From DATKGN01 sp964385705 (GTDB lineage Bacteria; Patescibacteriota; Microgenomatia; UBA10105; UBA927): a stretch of 41,096 nucleotides of DNA. The stretch is taken from contig CAYLQG010000005.1 in assembly GCA_964385705.1 (NCBI GenBank), positions 1 through 41,096 on the forward strand. Reading direction: 5' to 3'. The notes below the pieces were generated by a model. It worked only from the letters and a program-made list of their open reading frames with translations, made no database searches and was not told the DNA's origin. Positions 24,482-31,695 of this stretch are shown in pieces. The position numbers and the translations under genes were made by a program. The stretch's first letter is position 1, and the number at the start of each line of letters is the position of its first letter.

Positions 24482-25788
24482 AACATAATCTTGTTGCTGT
24501 CGTTTTGGCAGGCGGGGTAGGAAACAGATTTTGGCCCTTCTCTTCAGATAAAGTTTTATTCCCATGGTTCGGTAAGCCGTTTATAGAATATTCAATCCGT
24601 TCGGTGCTACCGAAAGAAGTTACAAGAATTGTATTAGTTACCAATAGTGAGAATAATCAACTTTTATCATCGCTTACATTTTCCGTTCCATCCACAACAG
24701 TGATTCAACCAAGAGCTCTTGGTATGGGGGACGCGATACTTTCCGCTGCATCGGAATTGCAAAATTGTTCCTTATTGATATTAAACGGCGATGATTTACT
24801 CGATCGCGGAATTCTTGAAGACGTTGTATCAAAGGGATTAAATGATGAAGTATTCGGTGTTATTCCCGGTCACGAAGTAAACTCGTATCTGCCTCTCGGA
24901 TATCTTATTACTGACGGAAAAGACGTGATGGGTATTGAGGAAAAACCGGGAGCGGGCAATGAGCCCAGCCGTTATATTGCCACGCTCGGCCATTTCATAT
25001 CAGATAGCAACAGTCTTCTTGATGAGCTCCGTCATACGACGAGCGGAGAGGATGATGTGTACGAAAAAGCCCTTTCCATGCTTATGAAACGGCATCGGTT
25101 TGTTCTTCATGCATATGAAGGCGACTTTGCTTCACTCAAATACCCGTGGAATGTTCTTGATGTTACTAGGGTTTTGTTGTCGCGTTTGGGGTCCCACCGC
25201 GGGAAAAATGTCGATATTAAACAAAACGTGATTATTGAGGGTGATGTTTTTATTGAGGATGATGTGCGAATTTTTGAACACACAAAAATTATCGGACCGG
25301 CATATATCGGAAAAGGTGCAATTATCGGCAATAATAATATCATCCGTCAAAGCCACATCGGAGCGGGCTGTGTTACTGGTTTTAATACGGATATTACACG
25401 AAGTTATGTGGGAGACGAATGTTGGTTCCATAGTAATTATGTCGGTGATAGCGTCCTTGAAAAAAATATCAGCATGGGATCGGGAGCAGTGCTTGCGAAT
25501 TTGCGGCTTGATGACGGCGAGATAGTATCTTCAATCAAACTCGAACGGATATCGACGGGAAGAAATAAAGCCGGCGCGATGATCGGTCGCGATGTGCGTA
25601 TTGGCGTAAATGCAAGTATCATGCCGGGGATTAAGATTGGAAGTGGTTCGTTTATCGGTTCGGGTGCCGTTATCGATAAAGATGTCCCTGAAGGGACCTA
25701 TTGTATGCTAAAGAGCCCTTTCGTGGTCGTACGGAACAACCGGTCAGTTGCCTCAAACACCCGGGAAGAGTTTAAAAAGCATCTGTAA
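24478..25788 (+). CDS. GlmU-like sugar nucleotidyltransferase with left-handed beta-helix domain
   Basis: A 436-residue protein in two parts. Residues 1-225 form a nucleotidyltransferase domain: VVLAGGVGNRFWPFSSDKVL (8-27), ALGMGDAILSA (near 80) and LNGDDLLD (near 102, metal aspartates). Residues 240-430 are hexapeptide repeats (IIEGDVFIEDDVRIF, IIGPAYIGKGAIIGNNNII and others) forming a left-handed beta-helix, as in GlmU and archaeal-type bifunctional sugar-1-phosphate enzymes. It may make UDP-GlcNAc, which MurA and MurG of the same cluster consume, but the sugar and an acetyltransferase activity cannot be confirmed. It overlaps murA by 4 bases, with GGAGGA just upstream. Confidence 0.8.
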   Translation: MKHNLVAVVLAGGVGNRFWPFSSDKVLFPWFGKPFIEYSIRSVLPKEVTRIVLVTNSENNQLLSSLTFSVPSTTVIQPRALGMGDAILSAASELQNCSLLILNGDDLLDRGILEDVVSKGLNDEVFGVIPGHEVNSYLPLGYLITDGKDVMGIEEKPGAGNEPSRYIATLGHFISDSNSLLDELRHTTSGEDDVYEKALSMLMKRHRFVLHAYEGDFASLKYPWNVLDVTRVLLSRLGSHRGKNVDIKQNVIIEGDVFIEDDVRIFEHTKIIGPAYIGKGAIIGNNNIIRQSHIGAGCVTGFNTDITRSYVGDECWFHSNYVGDSVLEKNISMGSGAVLANLRLDDGEIVSSIKLERISTGRNKAGAMIGRDVRIGVNASIMPGIKIGSGSFIGSGAVIDKDVPEGTYCMLKSPFVVVRNNRSVASNTREEFKKHL

Positions 25789-25800
25789 AGGGAGTAATCT

Positions 25801-26514
25801 ATGGCTAAACAACCAGTTATCATACTTCATGGGTGGGGCCTGTCTTCCATTAAATTTCAATTACTTGCCGAGTTGTTTGACAGGAAAAAGTACCGGGTAT
25901 TTGTGCCCGATTTACCGGGTTTTGGTAACTCGGCAATGCCCGCTAAAGCCCTTGAATTAAAGGATTACGCAGATTTTCTCCATGGGTTTATGAATGCGAA
26001 TCATATCGAAAAACCGATACTCATAGGTCACTCGTTCGGCGGGAGGGTAGCGCTAAAGTATCAGTTTGTCTATCCACAGTCGATACAGATGCTTATTTTG
26101 ACCGGTACCCCCGGGTTCACGCCGGTGCCGCGTAGAAAGCTTACCCTCTTTATAGCTGTCGCGAAATTCGGTAAATTCATCGTTTCAATCGTACCGTTTC
26201 ATTCAGTTCAGGATAGGATACGGTCATGGTACTACTACGCCGTCGGCGCCCGCGATTATTACCGTGCAAAAGGGGTGATGCGTGATACGTTTAAAATTAT
26301 TGTGCAGGAGGATCTTATGCCCTGTTTGCGAAGAGTTATGGTGCCCTGTGTGCTCGCGTGGGGAGCAAATGACCGTATCACTCCTTTGTGGATTGCGCAA
26401 AAAATGAAGGAAATTATCCCTCAGGCTAATCTTGTCGTCATACCGGACGCTGATCATGGAGTATCGTATAAACAACCGGAAATCTTTTTTAGTGCGATAC
26501 GCAAATTTTTGTAG
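25801..26514 (+). CDS. Alpha/beta hydrolase
   Basis: A 237-residue serine hydrolase of the alpha/beta fold. The oxyanion motif HGWGLS is at 10-15, and the nucleophile elbow GHSFGG at 76-81 has Ser78. The acid is probably Asp191 (GANDRITP) and the base His219 (PDADHGV), a complete triad. A lid of about 60 residues (near 108-165) separates core halves. No signal peptide is seen, so it acts in the cytoplasm. The substrate is unknown; ester or thioester compounds are usual in the family. A GGGAG ribosome-binding site precedes ATG 25801. It sits between the GlmU-like gene and murF, hinting at a link with wall precursors. Confidence 0.83.
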   Translation: MAKQPVIILHGWGLSSIKFQLLAELFDRKKYRVFVPDLPGFGNSAMPAKALELKDYADFLHGFMNANHIEKPILIGHSFGGRVALKYQFVYPQSIQMLILTGTPGFTPVPRRKLTLFIAVAKFGKFIVSIVPFHSVQDRIRSWYYYAVGARDYYRAKGVMRDTFKIIVQEDLMPCLRRVMVPCVLAWGANDRITPLWIAQKMKEIIPQANLVVIPDADHGVSYKQPEIFFSAIRKFL

Positions 26515-26519
26515 TCTCT

Positions 26520-27980
26520 ATGTTTTTTATATATATACTTGCGGCCATCTGGATTATAAGGATTATTTATAATCTACTAACCTATACTGCTCTTTGGTAT
26601 GTAAAGGAATATCGTTTTGACCGGATGATTGTTCATCTCCATACCCGGGAAGGGAAAAATATTTTCTTTCCACCTTTTCGGAAACCGCCGTTGGGTCCGC
26701 GGGCAGTATTCATTTTTACCGGAAGCAGCGTTATCATTGGCGGATTTGTATGGATGGGAGGACCAGCTCTTCTTGTCAGGTTGCTTATTGTCGATTTGTT
26801 ATCGTTTCCGATTAGCGCCCTCATTGTGTTTCTCTCGAAAATTCCCATATATCTGTATCACGAATACCTCATTCAGAAAGCCACAAATATACTTCGATCT
26901 CATAAACAAATGCGTGTTATCGGTATAACCGGCAGTTACGGCAAAACATCAACGAAAGAGATTCTATACACCATTCTGAGCCAGAAATACAAAACGCTAA
27001 AGACTGATGCAAGTAAAAATTCTCCGATCGCGATAGCAGAAACAGTGATACAGGGATTACGACCGGATCACGAAGTATTCATCGTTGAGATGGGGGCATA
27101 TAAGCGGGGAGAAATTGAACGGATGTGTTCTATGGTCAGGCCGGAAATCGGTGTCGTGACGGCAATTAATGCACAGCACCAGGACCTCTTCGGTTCTATC
27201 GAAACGACGATGAAAGCGAAATATGAACTTATAAAAGGTTTATCCAGCAGGCGGATTGCGCTTTTTAACGCAAACAACGAGTTCACAAGGGAAATGTCAG
27301 AATGGGCAAGGACGGATGGGGCCAGTGTGCGGCTGTTCACGACAAAAAAACCAGCGCCATCGGAGCCGGTAGACTATCGGGCTGACCATATAACCGAGAC
27401 GCAGAATGGTCTTCGATTCGTTTTTTATTCCGGTAAAACGTCCAAACAGGTAGTCGTTTCATTATTCGGTCTTCATCATGCGGGTAATGTGGTGGCCGCC
27501 CTTGCCGTTGCCATCGAGTGCGGCATGACTCCCGAGGAAGCCGTTCTGGCTTGTCGTTTTGTACAACCGTTTGATAAAACGATGGTTCCCCAGATGGGTG
27601 TAAATGGATCATTATTTATTGATGACACGTTCAACAATAATCCCGATGCCGCGAAAGCAGCAGTCGATTTTTTATCGACCAAAAAAGGCAAAAAAATTCT
27701 TGTATTTCAACCGATGATCGAATTAGGTTCATATGCTAAAGAGAGTCATCGGGAGGTCGGAGCGTATGCAGGACGTGTGTGTGATGGTATTATTTTAACG
27801 AACGCAAACTATAACGAGTCATTTATGACAGGTGTTAGATTATCGAGCCGGAAAATCAAAGTTGCGGTTATGTCGCCTGTTGACGCAGCGGAATATATAA
27901 AAAACTCAGTCTCAAACGGAGATACGGTGTTGTTTAAGGGGAGGGAATCGGCGAGGGCGCTCAGATTATTACAGAAGTAA
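26520..27980 (+). CDS. murF: MurF-like Mur ligase with an N-terminal membrane domain
   Basis: A 486-residue protein. Residues 1-135 contain hydrophobic helices at about 2-22, 63-82 and 84-110, in place of the UDP-binding domain 1 of soluble MurF. The Mur ligase core follows: P-loop GSYGKTS (138-144), KTDASKNSPIAIAETV (near 161), EMGAYKRGEI (near 190), TAINAQHQDLFGS (near 214) and the C-terminal domain with DDTFNNNPDAAKAAVDFL (near 369). The TDAS-N and FNNNPDA motifs mark MurF, which adds D-Ala-D-Ala to the tripeptide. The enzyme would be fixed at the membrane with its catalytic part in the cytoplasm. It starts 5 bases after the hydrolase gene. Confidence 0.88.
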   Translation: MFFIYILAAIWIIRIIYNLLTYTALWYVKEYRFDRMIVHLHTREGKNIFFPPFRKPPLGPRAVFIFTGSSVIIGGFVWMGGPALLVRLLIVDLLSFPISALIVFLSKIPIYLYHEYLIQKATNILRSHKQMRVIGITGSYGKTSTKEILYTILSQKYKTLKTDASKNSPIAIAETVIQGLRPDHEVFIVEMGAYKRGEIERMCSMVRPEIGVVTAINAQHQDLFGSIETTMKAKYELIKGLSSRRIALFNANNEFTREMSEWARTDGASVRLFTTKKPAPSEPVDYRADHITETQNGLRFVFYSGKTSKQVVVSLFGLHHAGNVVAALAVAIECGMTPEEAVLACRFVQPFDKTMVPQMGVNGSLFIDDTFNNNPDAAKAAVDFLSTKKGKKILVFQPMIELGSYAKESHREVGAYAGRVCDGIILTNANYNESFMTGVRLSSRKIKVAVMSPVDAAEYIKNSVSNGDTVLFKGRESARALRLLQK

Positions 27981-27991
27981 TTTTTTTATCT

Positions 27992-29227
27992 ATGCTAAAG
28001 TATTTTCGTAAGGTGGTTTCAGCATCTCTATCTCCCGATACGGAAGGTGACGACATATGGTTAGCCGTCAAAATCCTCTTTGCTCCGTGGCACTGGACTG
28101 GAGGGAGCGCGGTCGGCCGAGCGGAAGATTGGTTTGAGAAGTATTTTAGCGGTTTTCACGCGATATCATTCAACAGCGGCAGGTCGGCTCTATATGCCTT
28201 GTTGTTGGCATTTAATATCGGTAAAAACGATGAAGTATTTGTTCAGTCATTTACATGTGTTGCGGTTCCAAACAGCGTATTATGGGTGGGTGCTAAACCC
28301 GTATATATAGACATTGACGCAAGTCTCAATATAGATATAACTGACGCTTCGGAGAAATTGACGAAAAAAACCCGTGCGATTATTGTACAGCACACGTTTG
28401 GACTTCCGGCTAACATGGACGCTATTTTGGCGTTTGCCGGGAAGCATAAACTTGTTGTTATAGAAGATTGTGCACACAGTTTGGGCGCAACATCGCGTGG
28501 GAAAAAAGTGGGATTATCCGGCGATGCAGCATTTTTCAGTTTTGGTAGGGATAAAGTGATCTCAAGTGTTTTCGGTGGCATGGCTATCGTTTCCAATGCG
28601 CAGAGCGACGCATGGTTGAAACTAAAAAATTTTCATAAACACTTAACCTATCCTTCCAGATTCTGGACGTTTCAGCAGATCATTCATCCGGTTATTTTTT
28701 CTGTTGTTTTGCCTTTTTATAATATCGGATTAGGAAAGGTTATTTTGGTAATATTTCAACGGCTTAAATTATTATCTTTTCCCGTCTATCCAGTTGAGAA
28801 GCAGGGACAGAGACCTCAGGATTTTCCGGCGAAATATCCTAACGGACTGGCTCTTATGTTTTTGAAACAGATTACAAAACTTACGAAGTTCAATAGCATA
28901 CGGAAGAACAACGCTGCAAGATATGTTCGTTCCCTCGCGGACAAAAAAGGAATTGAACTTCTTTCGTATCCCAAGGAATCTATATATCTTCGGTTCCCGG
29001 TTCTCGCAGCTGATCCCGAACGTCTCCGCCTTCATGCAAAGAAAGAAGGTATACTGCTTGGAAATTGGTATCATAATGTTATTGATCCGGTTGGTGTCGA
29101 TTTCAAATCGGTGGGGTATATCCTGGGGTCCTGTCCGCGCGCGGAATCTGTTGCAAAACACATCCTCAATTTGCCGACGCTATTATCAACGAGAGAAGTT
29201 GATCTGATATTGAAGAATCTGGCATGA
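27992..29227 (+). CDS. DegT/DnrJ/EryC1-type PLP-dependent aminotransferase with hydrophobic insert
   Basis: A 411-residue fold-type I PLP enzyme. SFNSGRSALYALLLAF (near 53) is the phosphate-binding start, EDCAHSLGA (near 160) holds the PLP-contacting aspartate, and SFGRDKVISSVFGGM has the Schiff-base lysine Lys188. Family members aminate keto-sugars on nucleotide sugars. Residues about 228-265 are unusually hydrophobic (for example VIFSVVLPFYNIGLGKVIL), which is not typical of soluble sugar aminotransferases and suggests membrane contact. Lying between murF and the MBL hydrolase, it may modify a wall or glycan precursor; its substrate is unknown. The next gene starts within its stop codon. 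Confidence 0.82.
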   Translation: MLKYFRKVVSASLSPDTEGDDIWLAVKILFAPWHWTGGSAVGRAEDWFEKYFSGFHAISFNSGRSALYALLLAFNIGKNDEVFVQSFTCVAVPNSVLWVGAKPVYIDIDASLNIDITDASEKLTKKTRAIIVQHTFGLPANMDAILAFAGKHKLVVIEDCAHSLGATSRGKKVGLSGDAAFFSFGRDKVISSVFGGMAIVSNAQSDAWLKLKNFHKHLTYPSRFWTFQQIIHPVIFSVVLPFYNIGLGKVILVIFQRLKLLSFPVYPVEKQGQRPQDFPAKYPNGLALMFLKQITKLTKFNSIRKNNAARYVRSLADKKGIELLSYPKESIYLRFPVLAADPERLRLHAKKEGILLGNWYHNVIDPVGVDFKSVGYILGSCPRAESVAKHILNLPTLLSTREVDLILKNLA

Positions 29228-29880
29228 AAAAGAAACGCGTCACTCCAGCGGTTATAAAACGATATACGGTCGGTTCAATGGCAGAAAATTGCTATTTTGT
29301 TATTGACCCGAATACGCACAAAACTATCGTTATTGACCCCGGTGATGAGGGAAATTATCTCGCGGAACAAATAGAACTACTGCAGTGTATCCCTACGGCG
29401 ATTATTGCGACTCATGGGCATTTTGATCATATTATGGGAGCAAATGAACTGCAAATGATTTACGATATACCGTTTTATATTCACGAAGCAGACGTGTTTT
29501 TGATTGAACGGATGAAGGAAACTGCCGAGTTTTTTTTAAAACGTGTTATTGTTGAGGCGCCCCCCAAGCCGGATCGTCTCATGTCGGACGGAGATAGGAT
29601 ACGAGTAGGAGAGGACACTATTTCGGTATTATCTACGCCCGGTCATACGCCCGGAGGTGTTTGTTTATCTCTTCCTTCCTGTAATTCAGTTTTTGTCGGT
29701 GATACTATTTTTGCGCAGGGAGCGATAGGAAGAACAGATTTTTCGTATTCAAATAAAAATGATATTGGTCTTGCGATACAGAGAATATTACGTTTTCCGG
29801 TTGCAACCGTTCTTTATCCCGGTCACGGTGAAGCGACGACAGTGAAAGAGGAAAAAGTGTATCATAGAAGAGGAATATGA
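29224..29880 (+). CDS. MBL-fold metallo-hydrolase (glyoxalase II-like)
   Basis: A 218-residue metallo-beta-lactamase-fold protein. The metal motif THGHFDHIMG (63-72) provides His64, His66, Asp68 and His69. LSTPGHTPGGVCL (near 138) and FVGDTIFAQGAIGRTDF (near 158) provide the further ligands, and YPGHGEATTV lies near the end. This set and the length match the glyoxalase II-like hydrolases, which cleave thioesters or related bonds. It is cytoplasmic with no signal peptide. The role in the wall cluster is unknown. ATGA overlaps occur at both ends. Confidence 0.88.
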   Translation: MKKKRVTPAVIKRYTVGSMAENCYFVIDPNTHKTIVIDPGDEGNYLAEQIELLQCIPTAIIATHGHFDHIMGANELQMIYDIPFYIHEADVFLIERMKETAEFFLKRVIVEAPPKPDRLMSDGDRIRVGEDTISVLSTPGHTPGGVCLSLPSCNSVFVGDTIFAQGAIGRTDFSYSNKNDIGLAIQRILRFPVATVLYPGHGEATTVKEEKVYHRRGI

Positions 29881-30215
29881 AATTCATTGCAAATTGGTTT
29901 TTAAATGCGGTTGCATTATATTTGGTTTCAAGAATTCTATCGGGGATACATATACACGACTTTTGGTCAGCGCTCATCGCGGCTGCCGTTATCGGGTTGG
30001 TTAATGCTCTCGTCAAACCAGTTTTCCTTCTTCTGACCCTACCGATTACGATCATAACTCTTGGGCTTTTTACGTTTGTTATCAACGCGCTTATGCTGCT
30101 TTTGGCAAGCGCTATTACTCCCGGATTTAAGGTTGACGGCTTCCTAACTGCTCTGATCGCTTCAATACTTCTCTCCATTTTTTCGACAATACTTCATTCA
30201 CTTGTGCGCTCATAG
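29877..30215 (+). CDS. Holin superfamily IV-like small membrane protein
   Basis: A 112-residue protein with four hydrophobic helices (about 4-20, 28-47, 51-78 and 85-110). It has the conserved style of the Phage_holin_4_2 family: NWFLNAVALYLVSRIL, then a central GLVNALVKPVFLLLTLPITI. Despite the name, most members are ordinary bacterial membrane proteins of unknown function and are not in prophages. No phage genes are nearby. It overlaps the MBL hydrolase gene by 4 bases, with GAGGA just before the ATG. A 36-base gap with a promoter follows. Confidence 0.85.
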   Translation: MKFIANWFLNAVALYLVSRILSGIHIHDFWSALIAAAVIGLVNALVKPVFLLLTLPITIITLGLFTFVINALMLLLASAITPGFKVDGFLTALIASILLSIFSTILHSLVRS

Positions 30216-30216
30216 A

Positions 30217-30245
30217 TTCAATTACCAGCACATCTAAGGTACAAT
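30217..30245 (+). promoter_or_regulatory. Promoter of the FemX-like gene
   Basis: TACAAT at 30240-30245 (5 of 6) with a weak TTCAAT 17 bases upstream at 30217-30222. The -10 ends 6 bases before ATG 30252 and there is no ribosome-binding site in between, so a leaderless mRNA is likely. Confidence 0.45.
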
Positions 30246-30251
30246 ACAACC

Positions 30252-31262
30252 ATGAACTTGCGATTGGCACCAATTGATTCAGTCAAACAATGGGAATCTT
30301 TTCTCCTTTCTCATTCTCCCGAGGCATTGTTTCAGAGTTGGACGTGGGGTGAGGTGCAAAAAAAAACCGGTCAGACGGTGTATCGTCTCGGCATATTTGA
30401 TGATAATGTGATCATCGGTATCGCGCAGATTTTTGTTGTCCGGGCGCGAAGAGGAACATTTCTGCATGTACGCCATGGACCCGTTTGGGGAGATCAAAAG
30501 AAAACGTACTGGCATGAATTCATCACTCTTATGAAACCGATTGCCCTCAAAGAACGTGCATGGTTTTTGCGGATAAGCCCTCTTATTATTAACACCCCGG
30601 AAGCAAACGATTTTCTATCCTCGTTACATTTTGTTCCCGCATCAATACATGAGGTGGATGCGGAGCGTTGTTGGGTGTTGGATTTGAACAAAACGGAAGA
30701 AGAATTACTAATGGGGATGCGCAAAACGACACGGTATGAGATCCGTCAGGCACAAAAAATGGGTGTACGGGTAGTAAAGACGACAGATGCAAAAGATTTG
30801 CGCCATTTTTATGAACTGTATGAAGAGACCTCCCGGAGGCACGGTTTTGTCGCTCATACATCGATTACTGAAGAATTTGAATTGTTTGCAAAAGAGGGTA
30901 ACGCGTTATTACTGTTGGGTTACGACGACAAAAACCTTATCGCAAGTACGATCCTCTTATTTTATGGAAATCAGGCGATTTATCATCATGGGGCTTCACA
31001 AATGAGCAAAATACCTGTCTCGTATCTCGTACAATGGGAATCGATTTGTGAAGCTAAAAAAAGAGGAGTACGCGTGTACAATTTTTATGGAATAGCTCCC
31101 GAAGACAAGCCAAATCATCCGTGGCGGGGAATAACGTTGTTCAAAAAGGGGTTCGGAGGTCATGAAATTAACTATATTCACGCACAGGACTATCCGTTTT
31201 CCCCGTTATATTTGATACCGAAATCCGTAGAGGCTATGAGGCGCAAGCTTCGCGGATACTAA
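30252..31262 (+). CDS. FemABX-family peptidoglycan cross-bridge aminoacyltransferase
   Basis: A 336-residue protein with two GNAT-like domains. The opening SPEALFQSWTWGEVQKKTG (near 20) resembles the FALQSxxWG segment of FemX. LLMGMRKTTRYEIRQAQKMG (near 154) is the substrate-binding segment, and GVRVYNFYGIAPED (near 272) matches the typical DFWGI-like motif. FemX enzymes use aminoacyl-tRNA to add amino acids to the lysine or other third residue of lipid II, building the interpeptide bridge. It lacks the seryl-tRNA-synthetase-like coiled coil of FemA. The position in the wall cluster, a few genes before mraY, supports this. The amino acid added is unknown; glycine is possible given the T-box-controlled glyS nearby, but that is speculative. 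Confidence 0.85.
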   Translation: MNLRLAPIDSVKQWESFLLSHSPEALFQSWTWGEVQKKTGQTVYRLGIFDDNVIIGIAQIFVVRARRGTFLHVRHGPVWGDQKKTYWHEFITLMKPIALKERAWFLRISPLIINTPEANDFLSSLHFVPASIHEVDAERCWVLDLNKTEEELLMGMRKTTRYEIRQAQKMGVRVVKTTDAKDLRHFYELYEETSRRHGFVAHTSITEEFELFAKEGNALLLLGYDDKNLIASTILLFYGNQAIYHHGASQMSKIPVSYLVQWESICEAKKRGVRVYNFYGIAPEDKPNHPWRGITLFKKGFGGHEINYIHAQDYPFSPLYLIPKSVEAMRRKLRGY

Positions 31263-31270
31263 ACCCCGGT

Positions 31271-31299
31271 TTGTGTTTCTCCGCCCAAAACTCTATACT
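31271..31299 (+). promoter_or_regulatory. Possible promoter of dgkA
   Basis: TATACT at 31294-31299 (5 of 6) has a weak TTGTGT 17 bases upstream at 31271-31276. The leader would be about 10 bases. AGAGAGGA at 31302-31309 serves as ribosome-binding site for ATG 31317. Confidence 0.45.
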
Positions 31300-31316
31300 A
31301 AAGAGAGGAAAATTTT

Positions 31317-31691
31317 ATGATGAGGGCGTTACGACAACATCATATTTCATTTAAGAACGCATTTCGGGGGCTTATTTGGGCGTTCACTACTCAGCCTAAT
31401 TTTCGTGTTCATCTCACTCTTGCGGTGCTTGCGGTGTTACTAGGTGTATATTTACACATTACCTCTGTTGAAATGGCTATTATCGTGTTTACCGTCATGT
31501 TGGGCTTGGCCGGAGAAATGATAAACACAGCACTGGAGGCCATGACAGATCTCATTACTAAAGAATGGAGGGAGGAAGCGAGGATTGCAAAGGATGTATC
31601 AGCAGGAATGATGCTTATGATAGCGATCGGTGCCGTGATCGTTGCATGTACGATTTTTCTGCCCTACCTTGCACCCCGGTTTGGGATATAA
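31317..31691 (+). CDS. dgkA: Diacylglycerol/undecaprenol kinase family protein
   Basis: A 124-residue membrane protein with three helices. The conserved catalytic stretch is GLAGEMINTALEAMTDLITK (residues near 63-82), with the two glutamates and the asparagine of the DgkA family, preceded by NFRVHLTLAVLAVLLGVYL. In Gram-positive-type bacteria this family phosphorylates undecaprenol to undecaprenyl phosphate, recycling the carrier that MraY and the sugar transferase use. That reading fits the position directly before mraY better than a lipid-recycling role. The next gene starts 4 bases after its stop. Confidence 0.85.
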   Translation: MMRALRQHHISFKNAFRGLIWAFTTQPNFRVHLTLAVLAVLLGVYLHITSVEMAIIVFTVMLGLAGEMINTALEAMTDLITKEWREEARIAKDVSAGMMLMIAIGAVIVACTIFLPYLAPRFGI

Positions 31692-31695
31692 TCTT

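Noticed and set aside
31687..31692. Perfect TATAAT just before mraY
   Set aside because: It overlaps the dgkA stop codon, ends only 3 bases before the mraY ATG, has no -35, and the genes are packed as one operon.
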